From an uncultured Alistipes sp. (GTDB taxonomy: Bacteria > Bacteroidota > Bacteroidia > Bacteroidales > Rikenellaceae): a DNA stretch of 24,784 nt. Location: the NCBI GenBank assembly GCA_910586375.1, contig CAJUIE010000010.1, positions 1-24,784 on the forward strand, given 5' to 3'. Position 1 is the stretch's first letter; each line of letters begins with the position of its first letter. Shown here piece after piece: positions 1 through 9,113 of the stretch. Position numbers and translations under genes: made by a program. Below the pieces are notes generated by a model. That model was not told the DNA's origin and did not search any database. It saw only the letters and a list, made by a program, of their open reading frames with translations.

Positions 1-41
1 AAGAACGCGAAATGACGCTTATACAGCACATAACCACAGTC

Positions 42-50
42 GGGGGGGGG
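42..50 (+). repeat. G9 homopolymer just upstream of the regulator start
   Basis: Nine consecutive G residues end 8 nt before the ATG at 59. Such runs slip during replication. Here a length change would alter the spacing before the start codon, and would also shift any upstream frame that overlaps the regulator start. Whether it varies in the population cannot be told from one sequence. Confidence 0.6.
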
Positions 51-58
51 ACGCTACT

Positions 59-277
59 ATGCCTATAATCATCAATATCGACGTCATGATGGCCCGCCGT
101 AAGATGACACTCGGCGAGCTCTCCGAGCGGGTCGACATCACACCGGCCAACCTCTCGATCCTCAAAAACGGCAAAGCCCGGGCCATCCGTTTTTCGACGC
201 TTGAAGCGATTTGCCGGGAACTGGAGTGCCAGCCCGGCGACATCATCGAATACCGCCCTGAAGTGGCGGAGAAATAA
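59..277 (+). CDS. Cro/C1-type helix-turn-helix regulator (72 aa, HTH_26/YozG-like)
   Basis: A small DNA-binding protein, nearly all of it one helix-turn-helix domain. After a short beta-like start (MPIIINIDVMM) come helices carrying TLGELSERVDITPANLSILK, the turn NGKAR, then RFSTLEAICRELECQPGDI, typical of the YozG-like Cro/C1 family. Length and N-terminus fit the family, so I keep the ATG at 59 although two more Met codons follow at residues 10-11. The reading frame is open upstream to the window edge, so an earlier start cannot be excluded. In other genomes such regulators often follow a DUF2975 membrane protein. The 58 nt visible upstream are too short to show this, but a frame ending at the TAA at 66-68 could be the tail of one. 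A G9 run (42-50) sits 8 nt before the start. DNA targets are unknown. Confidence 0.85.
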   Translation: MPIIINIDVMMARRKMTLGELSERVDITPANLSILKNGKARAIRFSTLEAICRELECQPGDIIEYRPEVAEK

Positions 278-315
278 TGGGATAACAGCCTTTGGCGGGC
301 ACAGCCTGCGCAGAA

Positions 316-370
316 CGCAACGATAGTTGCGGGCCTCCGGGCCCGGAGGCCCGCACGGCTCGAAGAGCCG
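316..370. repeat. Three consecutive hairpins, copy A of the modular GC-rich element
   Basis: The 132-bp gap between the regulator and the M16 peptidase holds three abutting inverted repeats. The first is CGCAAC-gata-GTTGCG (316-331). The second is a perfect 26-bp palindrome (329-354; each half is 13 bp, GCGGGCCTCCGGG on the left). The third is CGGCTC-gaa-GAGCCG (356-370). No U-tract follows, so it is not a standard terminator, and no Bacteroidota promoter motif lies between it and the start at 410. The GCAAC/GTTGC and GCCTCC modules recur at 16161-16230. Confidence 0.75.
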
Positions 371-409
371 AACCTGACAGCAAAATTCCGCACAAATTTC
401 CAACCGAAT

Positions 410-3241
410 ATGAAAAAGATCTTTCTGACGCTTCTCGCTGCTCTGACCGTGGGAAGTCTGGCGGCACAAACCGCTCCGATGCCGATTCCGGCCGACCCCG
501 CAGTGCGCACCGGACGGCTTGAAAACGGCATGACCTACTACATCCGCCACAACGAAAAACCCAAGGGACAAGCCGATTTCTACATCCTTCACGACGTGGG
601 CGCCATTCAGGAAAACGACCACCAGCAGGGGCTGGCCCATTTCCTGGAACACATGGCCTTCAACGGTACCAAAAACCTCCCGGACAAACAACTGACCGAA
701 TATCTGGAGACCGTGGGTGTGAAGTTCGGCTACAACCTCAACGCCGCCACAAGCTGGGACCAGACGACCTACCTCATCCGTGACGTGCCCACCGTGCGCG
801 AAGGCATCATCGACTCGGCGCTGCTGGTTCTGCACGACTGGTCGCACTTCATCGCTCTCGAACCGGAGGAGATCGACGCCGAGCGTGGCGTCATCATGGA
901 GGAGCTGCGCACCCGCGACGGCGCACAATGGCGCTCGACAATCGCCTTAGTCAAGGCACTGGGCAAAGGTACCCCCTACGAACACCGCAACCTGATCGGC
1001 TACCTCGACTTTCTGCAAAGTTTCGACCACCGGGCCCTCGGCGACTTCTATCACCAGTGGTATCGTCCCGACTACCAGGCAATCGTGGTTGTAGGCGACG
1101 TGGAGACCTACGCCATAGAAGCCAAGATCAAAAAGCTTATGAGCGACATCCCCGCCCCGGCGGCTGACGCCTCACACAAAGCCACGATCATAGTGCCCGA
1201 CAACGAAGAACCGATCGTGAGCATCACGACCGATCCCGAAATGCAGGGCTCGCGCGTACAGCTTTTCATCAAACGGCCGAGAATGCCCCGGGAGTACGCC
1301 AATACGGTGCAGGCCGAAGCACTCATCATAGCCCAGGCCTACATGGCCCACATGGCCAACAACCGGTTCGAGGAGCTCGCCATGCAGCCCGACGCGCCGT
1401 TCCTCGGCGCTGTGCTGAACAGCGGTGACGTGCTGGGTATCATCCCCACGCTGGACCTCACGCTGCTGGCCGCCGCTACGCAGGACGGCAAGATCGCCCC
1501 CGGTTTCGAGGCTCTCTGCACCGAAATGGAGAAAATACGCCGCTTCGGATTTACACAAGGTGAGTTCGAACGGGCACAGAACGACCTGATGCGCAATGCC
1601 GAACGTGCCTACGCCAACCGCAACGACCACAGCAACAACGAATACGTCGAAACCTACCTCTCGGCCTACAGCAAGAACACCCCCATGCCCGATGCCGAAA
1701 CTGAGTGGCAGATCGACAGCATGTTGATCCGCAACATCGACCTGAAAGCTATAAACGACCTGGCCCGGGAACTCCTCACCGAGCGCAATCAGGTCATCGT
1801 GGTGGCGGCGCCCGACAAAGAGGGTGTCACCGTGCCGACCGAAGCAGAGCTGCTGGACATCCGCAAGCAGGCAGCCACCGCCGAACTACAAGCCTACGAG
1901 GACACAACAGTACGCGAGCCGCTGCTGCCAGCAGGCACCGTACTGAAAGGCTCTCCCGTGAAGAAAACGACCATCGACGAAACCTTCGGCACGACGGAAT
2001 GGACACTCAAAAACGGGGTGAAGGTCGTCGTGAAACCCACAACCTTCAAAGCCGATGAAGTACGCCTGACGGCCATAGCCCAGGGAGGTCTGTCGCTACT
2101 CAGCGACGAGGAGTTCTACATGGGGGAAGTCATGCCATCGGTCAATGCCATGTCGGGCGTCGGGCGTTTCCCGGCCACGGAGCTGCGCAAACAGCTCTCG
2201 GGCATCAGCGCCGCAGTGAATACCTCGACGAGCAACTACGCCAGCGCCATGACGGGCTCCTGCTCGCCCAAAGACTTCGAAACGATGCTCCAGCTGCTCT
2301 ACCTCAACTTTACGCAGCCCCGTTTCAACGAAGACGACTACAACACCTTAGTGAAGATGCTGCGCTCGCAGCTCGAAAACGCCAAGGCCAACCCCGACTA
2401 CGTGATGGCCGAAACCTTTACGGATGTCGCCTACGGACACAATCCCCGCCGGCAGGTTATCTCGCCCGAATTGCTCGACAAATTCAACTTCGAAGCCCTG
2501 CCGGACATCTACCGCAAGCTTTTCCCCGATGCGGGTAGTTTCACGTTCCTGATCGTGGGCAATGTCGACCCCGAAACAATCAAGCCCCTGGTGGAGAAAT
2601 ACATCGGCTCGATCCCGGCCTCGAAGAAAAAGACGACAGCCGTAGATGATGGCTGCAACCCCGTGACAGGCACCGTGACGGAGGAGTTCCGCACACCGAT
2701 GCAACAGCCCAAAGTGTCGGTCCACTACCTCTTCTCGGGCGAAATGCCCTACACCCTGAAGAACAAGATCGCCCTGACGCTCCTCACGCAAGCGCTCGAT
2801 GCCCGTTACCTTGTATCGATCCGCGAAGAGAAAGGCGGCACATACGGCGTAAGCGTCTGGGGCACGACCCAGCAGCGGCCCGACGAGACCTACACCTTAG
2901 AGATAGAGTTCGACACCAACGAAGAGATGGCCAACGAACTGCTCCAGATCGTGATGCAGGAACTCGAACGAATAGCTGCTGAAGGTCCCCAGACTGAAGA
3001 TATAGAGAAAACCCGCGAATTTTTGCTCAAAAACTGGGGCAACAACCTCGAGCAGAACGCCAGCTGGATGGGTTATCTACAGGCGAAATACGACTCGGGG
3101 CTCGACTACATGGCCAACTACGAACGGGAGCTGCGCGCGGTAAGCAACGCCGATGTGCAGGCTCTGGCCCGCAAGATCCTCGATGACGGCAACTTAGTGA
3201 AGGTCATCATGCGGCCCGAAACGCCGACAGCAAAGAAATAA
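410..3241 (+). CDS. M16 family zinc metallopeptidase, two-domain, secreted (943 aa)
   Basis: A pitrilysin-type peptidase that should degrade peptides in the periplasm or at the cell surface. Residues 1-20 form a signal peptide ending in LAAQ. The zinc site is visible as the inverted motif HFLEH (H77, E80, H81), with the third ligand E158 in DAERG, 77 residues after H81, the expected spacing. The length suits a full M16 protein with an active N-terminal half and a non-catalytic C-terminal half. The second half opens near residue 530 (EWTLKNGVKVVVKPTTF) and has the substrate-clasp-like stretch EEKGGTYGVSVWG near residue 805. I saw no TAnnTTTG promoter in the 132-bp upstream gap, so it may be read from the regulator gene or from an atypical promoter. 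A strong terminator follows 17 nt after the stop. Confidence 0.95.
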   Translation: MKKIFLTLLAALTVGSLAAQTAPMPIPADPAVRTGRLENGMTYYIRHNEKPKGQADFYILHDVGAIQENDHQQGLAHFLEHMAFNGTKNLPDKQLTEYLETVGVKFGYNLNAATSWDQTTYLIRDVPTVREGIIDSALLVLHDWSHFIALEPEEIDAERGVIMEELRTRDGAQWRSTIALVKALGKGTPYEHRNLIGYLDFLQSFDHRALGDFYHQWYRPDYQAIVVVGDVETYAIEAKIKKLMSDIPAPAADASHKATIIVPDNEEPIVSITTDPEMQGSRVQLFIKRPRMPREYANTVQAEALIIAQAYMAHMANNRFEELAMQPDAPFLGAVLNSGDVLGIIPTLDLTLLAAATQDGKIAPGFEALCTEMEKIRRFGFTQGEFERAQNDLMRNAERAYANRNDHSNNEYVETYLSAYSKNTPMPDAETEWQIDSMLIRNIDLKAINDLARELLTERNQVIVVAAPDKEGVTVPTEAELLDIRKQAATAELQAYEDTTVREPLLPAGTVLKGSPVKKTTIDETFGTTEWTLKNGVKVVVKPTTFKADEVRLTAIAQGGLSLLSDEEFYMGEVMPSVNAMSGVGRFPATELRKQLSGISAAVNTSTSNYASAMTGSCSPKDFETMLQLLYLNFTQPRFNEDDYNTLVKMLRSQLENAKANPDYVMAETFTDVAYGHNPRRQVISPELLDKFNFEALPDIYRKLFPDAGSFTFLIVGNVDPETIKPLVEKYIGSIPASKKKTTAVDDGCNPVTGTVTEEFRTPMQQPKVSVHYLFSGEMPYTLKNKIALTLLTQALDARYLVSIREEKGGTYGVSVWGTTQQRPDETYTLEIEFDTNEEMANELLQIVMQELERIAAEGPQTEDIEKTREFLLKNWGNNLEQNASWMGYLQAKYDSGLDYMANYERELRAVSNADVQALARKILDDGNLVKVIMRPETPTAKK

Positions 3242-3257
3242 ATTGCTCCGGGTACGC

Positions 3258-3294
3258 AAGCCTCCGATTTCAAATTTATTGAAATCGGAGGCTT
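3258..3294 (+). terminator. Rho-independent terminator of the M16 gene
   Basis: A perfect 16-bp stem (AAGCCTCCGATTTCAA, 3258-3273, and its complement at 3279-3294) with a 5-nt loop. The right arm runs straight into a T-rich tail (TTTTTCGTTT). It lies 17 nt after the stop codon at 3241. The A residues on the left arm give it some capacity on the other strand as well. Confidence 0.95.
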
Positions 3295-3379
3295 TTTCGT
3301 TTCGGGTTATTCGCCACAGGCCTCCACGAAACCGGAAAGGCCCGAGCCGGCAGCCAGCGAATGGCGAGCTGTTCTGTGC

Positions 3380-3530
3380 GAGCCTTCGCATCCGGGGGCT
3401 ACGGCTCGACCGGCCCGAAGGGCCGGACATTTGTCGCAAAAATTCAGTCGCCAGGCTGGCGGGCCGCAGCCTCCCCCTGCGGAGACCCGCAGCTTAACGT
3501 TCCGTTCCGTCCGCAGTCTGCGGCCCCCGA
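3380..3530. repeat. Modular GC-rich hairpin element, copy B
   Basis: Most of the 348-bp gap between the M16 gene and the convergent DUF5689 gene is a chain of inverted repeats and not a gene. Visible stems are CCGGCCC-gaa-GGGCCGG (3410-3426), CGCCAG-g-CTGGCG (3449-3461), CCGCAG-7 nt-CTGCGG (3464-3482) and CCGCAG-t-CTGCGG (3511-3523). The lead segment GAGCCTTCGCATCCGGGGGC (3380-3399) is almost repeated at 23146-23165, upstream of a different hairpin. Positions 3295-3379 hold nothing I recognise. Confidence 0.7.
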
Positions 3531-3536
3531 AAACAA

Positions 3537-3567
3537 CGAAGCGCAACCGGAATCCGGTTGCGCTTCG
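3537..3567 (-). terminator. Rho-independent terminator of the TonB receptor/DUF5689 operon
   Basis: A 14-bp perfect stem with a 3-nt loop: CGAAGCGCAACCGG (3537-3550), aat, then its complement at 3554-3567. On the - strand it is followed by TTGTTTTC. It lies 22 nt past the stop codon of the DUF5689 gene at 3590. Confidence 0.85.
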
Positions 3568-3589
3568 TGCATACAAGGAAAAACCACGA

Positions 3590-5053
3590 TCAATTATCGT
3601 CGTACATGCCGGCGCCGTTCTTGACCTCGGGGTCGTAAGAGCGCTCCGGGGTGTTGTGGTCGATCCACGCCTCAGTAAGCAGCGACTCCTCGGGGAAGTC
3701 GAGATCCTCGATACGGTTGACCGTAATCTGATACTGCGCAAAGCTATAAGTCGACGACTTCGAATAAATGCTGTAGATACCCAGCACGTTGCCGACCGTC
3801 CCGTCGGCCGGGATCGGCTTCATGGCAAAACGCGCGAAACCACTGGTGCGGATCGAATAAACGCCCGCATTGGCCGTACTCGTAGGCGAAGGGTTCAACG
3901 TCATGAGCACCGCACCATAAAGTCCCGTGCTGTTGACGCTATAAGCCCACCTATACCAGTCATAGAACACAGGAGAGCCCGTATCGGTAACCACGAAGTT
4001 GGGATAGGGCGTGTCGCCGAGTGCAGGAGGCGTAATATTCTCGGTCCACAGATACTCGTAGACGACCTTTCCATCTGCATCCAGCAGCTCTACCAGGTTG
4101 CCCTCCTCGTCGTAATAAGAGACCGCACCGTTTCTTGCAAAGACAGGTTTGCCGCCCTCCTCGATGAACTTTTCATAAACAGGGTTCAACTGCGGCTGCC
4201 CTTCGGCGTCGGTATCCAGGTTCTGAAAAGTGACCCCCGCATAACGGATCTTCACGCCCTCGAAACGGATCAGGCGGCCATAATAGTCCTGGTTCAGCTT
4301 GGAATAATTCGACGAATTGACTGCGATGATGTTGGCGTCGCCGGGACTGTCGATACTGGCCTCCGTAAGCTGGTCGGGCTCGCCCGGAAGGACCCGGTTG
4401 TACTTCCCGACATCCATATTGCGCCACAGCAGAGGCGTCTCGAAATTGGAGTTGGCATAAAAACGATCGGACAGACCTGCATTGAGGGCATTGGACGGAG
4501 CATCGCCCAACGAAAGCATCATGCGGTAATTGCCCAGATAAAGGCCGTCGAGCTTGACATAAACCCACTGGGTATCCATGCGCGAGAGGTCGAGTTTATA
4601 GATCGTATAAAGCGTGCCGCAGAGCTTCAGCTCGATAGCGCCCGTCCCGTCGTCGATATAAAGCGACTTATAAACGTTGCCCTGAGCATCGCTCGAAATG
4701 ACCTTACCCTTGATATAATAGTTAGCCGCTTCGTCCCAGAATTTCATGTTCTGGGGATTGCCTATCAAATTCTGGGGGTCGTTCTCGAAAAGAGCCTCGA
4801 TGTCGTTGGCCGCAGGGCCGCACTTGAGCGTCTTGGTATCACCCCAGCTGGTGTTGCTGCCCGTGTTATCCAACGAGCCCCACCTTGCGATGAATTGCTG
4901 CTTAAGCGCCCGGATCGAAATCTGCGTAAGACCCATATCCTGCACCTCCTCTTCCGTCCATATCTTCGCGGGAGCAGGCGTATCGAAACGGTTGTAACAC
5001 CCGACGGTCAGCATACCGACGGCCGCAACCAGAAACAGTTTCATATTTTTCAT
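3590..5053 (-). CDS. DUF5689 lipoprotein, last gene of the TonB receptor operon (487 aa)
   Basis: A predicted lipoprotein of the DUF5689 type. The start is the ATG at 5053 (MKNMKLFLVAAVGMLTVGC); the codon two earlier in frame is TTG. The lipobox is TVGC, and the mature protein starts CYNRFDTPAP without the acidic export signal seen in the other two lipoproteins here, so it may stay periplasmic. The stretch ISIRALKQQFIARWG followed by beta segments such as YIKGKVISSDAQGNVYKSLYI and IDDGTGAIELKLC is the DUF5689 signature, which looks like an OB-fold. It lies 21 nt after the TonB receptor stop, so the two are surely cotranscribed, as SusD-like partners are with SusC. A binding role is inference. 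The C-terminal 150 residues resemble nothing I can name. Confidence 0.85.
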   Translation of the reverse strand: MKNMKLFLVAAVGMLTVGCYNRFDTPAPAKIWTEEEVQDMGLTQISIRALKQQFIARWGSLDNTGSNTSWGDTKTLKCGPAANDIEALFENDPQNLIGNPQNMKFWDEAANYYIKGKVISSDAQGNVYKSLYIDDGTGAIELKLCGTLYTIYKLDLSRMDTQWVYVKLDGLYLGNYRMMLSLGDAPSNALNAGLSDRFYANSNFETPLLWRNMDVGKYNRVLPGEPDQLTEASIDSPGDANIIAVNSSNYSKLNQDYYGRLIRFEGVKIRYAGVTFQNLDTDAEGQPQLNPVYEKFIEEGGKPVFARNGAVSYYDEEGNLVELLDADGKVVYEYLWTENITPPALGDTPYPNFVVTDTGSPVFYDWYRWAYSVNSTGLYGAVLMTLNPSPTSTANAGVYSIRTSGFARFAMKPIPADGTVGNVLGIYSIYSKSSTYSFAQYQITVNRIEDLDFPEESLLTEAWIDHNTPERSYDPEVKNGAGMYDDN

Positions 5054-5074
5054 AAACAATAACTCTTTGCCCGA

Positions 5075-8035
5075 TTAGAAACGGAAATAAAGATTCAGAT
5101 AATAGTTCGTGCCCAGCATGTAGAAATACTTCGAATCGAAGCGCGTCAGTTTCGTGCCCTCCGGAGTGCGGACCCGCCGCAGACGCATCTGCTCGTAACC
5201 GCCCGTGCGAATATTCCGGTCGTTGAGGATGTTCTTCACTTCAAGGCTGAAACCCAACATATACTGGCGATGGATGTACCAGTTCTTGCCGACATTGGCA
5301 CTAAGCGTCCAGGCTCCGTCGAACCGCTCCTGAGCCCGGACCTGGTTGATCGCACGCTGCTGCTGCAGGATGTTTTCGACAGCCGCCCCGGCAAAAGGCA
5401 TGAACTGTCCCGGGTCATGAATAGCACGCTGCACGATGCTCGCCACCATCTCCTTATCCTTAGGAAGACCCATCGCATCGGCAATAGCCTCGCCGCCCTT
5501 ATTCTGCATCTCCACATAACCGCTCACGGCCTGCCCCGTACGATAGAAGGGGTTCATCGAGAGGTAGAACCGGTCGTAATAACATACGTTCAGGCCCGCA
5601 AACCAGTTCCTGGCGCCATAAAAGTCAAGCCCGATATTGAGGGCTACCTGCGGCGTGCTCTCAACATGGAACCCTTTCCAGTAGACCCGACCGTCGTAAA
5701 TAATTTCGGCGCTGTTGTCCTGCACCTGCACGAAGTGGGGATTCGACGTATAAGTATAATTGCCCCAGCTCAAAGCGCCCACGGCTGAAATGCCGCCCCA
5801 GATGGGCACCTTCACGCCCAGCTCCAGGCCATAATGACGTTTGTCGATGCCGCTCATGGCAAAGTTGGTGTAGGTCGTATTGATGTCGTCGTAGAACGAA
5901 ATAACCTTCGACAAGTCGTACATCGAGGTATAATAACCCGACAGCCGCGCCTGAACATAAGGCAGGTTGAGGTTATAAGTCAGGTCGACGCCGAAAGTCT
6001 TGTCGGCAGAAAGCCCCGGGTTGACCTCGTTACGGGTACGGGGCGAAATGAAAGCATTGGCGAACTTAGGCGCATCCTGCATGAAAACGATTCCCGCCTC
6101 AAGCGAATGAGCATGGGAGAACTTATAAGAGAAGTTACCCTTGATGTTATAAACCAAATAATCGAGGTTCTTGGAGTTGCCCTGCGAATCATTGGGGAAC
6201 AAGCCCTTACGCCACACTCCCTCGCGGTGCATGGACGAATAACCGAGTTCGGCACCCAGATTCATCGAGAAACCGCCCAGACCGTACGAATAAACTCCCC
6301 ACGCTTTGCTCTCGAGCAGATGAGCCTTATAATTATAATTGAACTTGTCACCCTCGGTCACGGCAGCGGCATGGCCGTTGGCGTAATAATAATCCAGATT
6401 GTTCTGGTAAGCCAGCACATCCTGCGACATGTCTCGTTCTGCGAACTTGTCGACGTCGTACCAGTAATCACCACCCAGAAGGTCCTTCACCTCGTCGTAA
6501 TACCACGTACGGTTGGCCCGGACAGCGACACCGGCGACGATCTTCATGTTGTTGCGTATCTGATGCGAAACATGGGCCGCAAAGTTATAATCGAGCTGGT
6601 CGGTGTGCCGCTCCTCAAGGATGATGTTCGACCGGAATTTGTTGCTGACATAATCGCCGAAAGCCGTATCCGGAAAACGACCGGCCAGATCGGTATCGAT
6701 CAACTTATTATGGGCATAAAAATCGTCGAAGGCCAGACGCCCCGTAAACGTATTACGCTCCTGCTGCGCACGATAAGTACTCCAATAATAGTTCGTCTCG
6801 GGCGTGGTCACATCCGGGACGAACTGCCCCGAAAGATACGAGGGCAGATAACGGTAATAATCGGCACGCGGGTCGCCCGCATCCTTCCACGTGAGGGCCG
6901 AATAACCGTTCTTACCGAAGCGCAGCGACGTGGCTGCCTCCAGACGTGTGCGCTCGGAAATGTCCCACGAATAATTGAGCATGGCAATAGGCTCATGGTA
7001 GTTGCGCACACGAGAGTTGCGCAGCTTGCCGGCCTGATAACCCACATTGGGGTTGTAATAATTGCTGCCGAAAAGGCGATATGCCTCGTCGGTCGACGCC
7101 TGCTGCGCACCCCGCTCCGTCGGCGAAGCGAAAACGGTCAGTGCCAGCCGATGATCCTCCCGGAACACCTTCTCGGCCGACGCGAAATAAGCATAAGAAT
7201 TATAAAAAATACCGTCGACATAACCGTTGCCGCCCTGACGTGTGCCCACAGAGAAAGCATACGACCAGCCGTTATCCAGCTGTCCCGAAGCATAAGAGAC
7301 CATCGCCCGGAAACGGTACATCTGGTTGCCGTTCGACACGCTCACACGCAGTCCTTTCCGCATCTGCGAAGCCCGGGCATTGACGTTGGTCATGCCGGCA
7401 ATGCCGCCCACGCCGAAGTCGCTGACGCTAAGCCCCGCGACGTTGTTCTGGTTGCGCGTAGCATCGTTCAGACCACTCCACAGCGACCAGGGGCCATAGC
7501 CCGTCATGGCATCGTTGAAGCGTATGCCGTTCAGATAAATATCCGAATTTTGCGAGTCATAACCGCGGACGTTGAAGCGCATTTCACTAAAACGATACGA
7601 CGCGGTCCTGTTGAAGAGGTCCTTCGAAGAGGAGAGCGACGAAGGCAGAGCCTGAGCATCCGACGACGACGAGTCAGAATCAAACTCGGCGAAGACCGAA
7701 TCGTCGAAGCCGGCAGAAGTCCGGATGGGTGTAATAACCACCGAATTGAGGTTACGCATATTCTGCTCGACACGCACCCGCAGATCCAGGTCCTCGAAGT
7801 CGGGGGCATCGAATATCACCCGGTAATCGCCCCGCGGCAAGTTGTCAAAAACAAAATTACCGTCCTGATCGGTCACGGTCGAAAGTCCCGTGGACTCAAT
7901 CGTCACTTTCACGTTGCCCAGCGCCTCGCGTCCATGGCGCGAAACCACCTTGCCACGGATACCACCCTCCTGCGCATAAAGCGCCGAAACGGTGGCCGTG
8001 GTGAGCAAAAGAAGAAGTAGAGTTTTCAGTTTCAT
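5075..8035 (-). CDS. TonB-dependent outer membrane receptor with carboxypeptidase-regulatory-like domain (986 aa)
   Basis: An energised outer-membrane importer. Residues 1-21 are a signal peptide (ending ALYAQ). Residues about 24-100 form a carboxypeptidase-D-regulatory-like fold (GGIRGKVVSRHGREALGNV, TDQDGNFVFDNLPRGDYRV). The plug follows, with FNVRGYDSQNSDIYLNGIRF near residue 155. The rest is barrel strands rich in aromatic girdle residues, ending in the barrel signal LNLYFRF with terminal Phe. It is shorter than a classical SusC and has no SusD gene beside it; a DUF5689 lipoprotein takes that place 21 nt downstream. A secreted nuclease of the endonuclease/exonuclease/phosphatase family ends 19 nt upstream. 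The context therefore points to a substrate derived from nucleic acid, which is inference; the family alone does not give the ligand. Confidence 0.95.
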   Translation of the reverse strand: MKLKTLLLLLLTTATVSALYAQEGGIRGKVVSRHGREALGNVKVTIESTGLSTVTDQDGNFVFDNLPRGDYRVIFDAPDFEDLDLRVRVEQNMRNLNSVVITPIRTSAGFDDSVFAEFDSDSSSSDAQALPSSLSSSKDLFNRTASYRFSEMRFNVRGYDSQNSDIYLNGIRFNDAMTGYGPWSLWSGLNDATRNQNNVAGLSVSDFGVGGIAGMTNVNARASQMRKGLRVSVSNGNQMYRFRAMVSYASGQLDNGWSYAFSVGTRQGGNGYVDGIFYNSYAYFASAEKVFREDHRLALTVFASPTERGAQQASTDEAYRLFGSNYYNPNVGYQAGKLRNSRVRNYHEPIAMLNYSWDISERTRLEAATSLRFGKNGYSALTWKDAGDPRADYYRYLPSYLSGQFVPDVTTPETNYYWSTYRAQQERNTFTGRLAFDDFYAHNKLIDTDLAGRFPDTAFGDYVSNKFRSNIILEERHTDQLDYNFAAHVSHQIRNNMKIVAGVAVRANRTWYYDEVKDLLGGDYWYDVDKFAERDMSQDVLAYQNNLDYYYANGHAAAVTEGDKFNYNYKAHLLESKAWGVYSYGLGGFSMNLGAELGYSSMHREGVWRKGLFPNDSQGNSKNLDYLVYNIKGNFSYKFSHAHSLEAGIVFMQDAPKFANAFISPRTRNEVNPGLSADKTFGVDLTYNLNLPYVQARLSGYYTSMYDLSKVISFYDDINTTYTNFAMSGIDKRHYGLELGVKVPIWGGISAVGALSWGNYTYTSNPHFVQVQDNSAEIIYDGRVYWKGFHVESTPQVALNIGLDFYGARNWFAGLNVCYYDRFYLSMNPFYRTGQAVSGYVEMQNKGGEAIADAMGLPKDKEMVASIVQRAIHDPGQFMPFAGAAVENILQQQRAINQVRAQERFDGAWTLSANVGKNWYIHRQYMLGFSLEVKNILNDRNIRTGGYEQMRLRRVRTPEGTKLTRFDSKYFYMLGTNYYLNLYFRF

Positions 8036-8054
8036 AGGGTTACTGTTTGCACTG

Positions 8055-9086
8055 TTATTTGCCGATATAGATATAGACGGGGAAGTGGTCGCTGAAACCG
8101 CCCTGGAAGTTATTACCGACGAACGTACGCAGGGGATACCCCTTATACTGTCCCTCTCGCTGAATCATATAAGGGCGCCGGAAGATGCCGCCATAAAACT
8201 TCGAATTGCCCACCGGAAGGATCCTCAGCTGGCCCGGGCACGCATCGACAAGATTGTCGGAGACGATGATGTTGTCAAAAAGATTCCAGTCATCACGATA
8301 AGCCAACGTGCCATAACCGGCCTTGAGCATCGGGATAAAGGGGTTGAACATGTCACCCGGCTGCACATCCCACGTACGGCCCCGGGCACGAAGTCCCTCG
8401 ACGATGCTCTCATCGGTGGCATCATCATTCAGGTCACCCATAACCACAACCTTAGTCGCCGGGTTGGCCCGCTGCACGGAGTCCACGATAGCACGCACCT
8501 GACGCGCTGCAGCCATACGTTTGGGTGCCGAGGCCTCCTTGCCACCCAGCCGCGAAGGCCAGTGAGTGACCAGAAAGAAGAAAGGTTCGTTCTCGATAGT
8601 GCCCCACATGGTTACGAAGTCGCGCGTCTTGAAATCAGGCAGCTCGGGCATGTAGAACGGAATAGCGGCGCTGCCCTCCAGTTTAAAAATGTCGGGCCGG
8701 TAGTAAAAGCCCACGTCGACACCACGCGCATCGGGCGAATCATAATGCACGACGCGATAATTGGCATGGGCGAGCTTCTCCTGAGCGATGACATCCTCCA
8801 TGACATTGCGGTTCTCGATCTCCGAAACACCAATCACCACAGGAAAATCCCGGTCCTCGGCAGCAATGTCAAAAAGCACCCGATCGAGGTTGGCGATCTT
8901 TTTGTTATACTTGGCCGTGTTCCACTTCTTAACTCCCCTGGGCGTGAACTCCTCGTCGTACTTGTCGGGGTCGTCGAGGGTGTCGAAAAGGTTTTCGAAG
9001 TTGTAGAAGACCACTTTATAGGGTTTCTGGGCAAAGCACGCCACGAGAAGCGCGGCAAAAAATCCTGTCAAAAGGAATTTCTTCAT
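8055..9086 (-). CDS. Secreted endonuclease/exonuclease/phosphatase-family nuclease (343 aa)
   Basis: A metal-dependent phosphodiesterase of the DNase I-like fold. The start chosen is the ATG at 9086 (MKKFLLTGFF), because the signal sequence begins there; an in-frame ATG nine codons earlier adds only a polar leader. LVAC fits a lipobox (C17), so it may be a lipoprotein. All hallmark motifs are present: YNFENLFD (N29), GVSEIENRNV (metal-ligand Glu E89), RGVDVGFYYR, VTHWPSR (H175), MGDLND (D218, N220) and the C-terminal SDHFP. The stop is 19 nt from the TonB receptor start, so it is the first gene of that three-gene unit. Nucleic acid is the likeliest substrate, though members of this fold also cut phospholipids and inositol phosphates. 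Confidence 0.93.
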   Translation of the reverse strand: MKKFLLTGFFAALLVACFAQKPYKVVFYNFENLFDTLDDPDKYDEEFTPRGVKKWNTAKYNKKIANLDRVLFDIAAEDRDFPVVIGVSEIENRNVMEDVIAQEKLAHANYRVVHYDSPDARGVDVGFYYRPDIFKLEGSAAIPFYMPELPDFKTRDFVTMWGTIENEPFFFLVTHWPSRLGGKEASAPKRMAAARQVRAIVDSVQRANPATKVVVMGDLNDDATDESIVEGLRARGRTWDVQPGDMFNPFIPMLKAGYGTLAYRDDWNLFDNIIVSDNLVDACPGQLRILPVGNSKFYGGIFRRPYMIQREGQYKGYPLRTFVGNNFQGGFSDHFPVYIYIGK

Positions 9087-9113
9087 AACGGTTGATATTT
9101 GGTTCATTTGCAT

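Noticed and set aside
3431..5062. + strand frame of 543 codons across a hairpin element and the DUF5689 gene
   Set aside because: It begins in repeat sequence and then runs antisense to a lipoprotein gene; no protein family features.
5834..8020. Long + strand frame opposite the TonB-dependent receptor
   Set aside because: Antisense shadow: basic, low-complexity composition, no motif, and the opposite strand encodes an unmistakable receptor.
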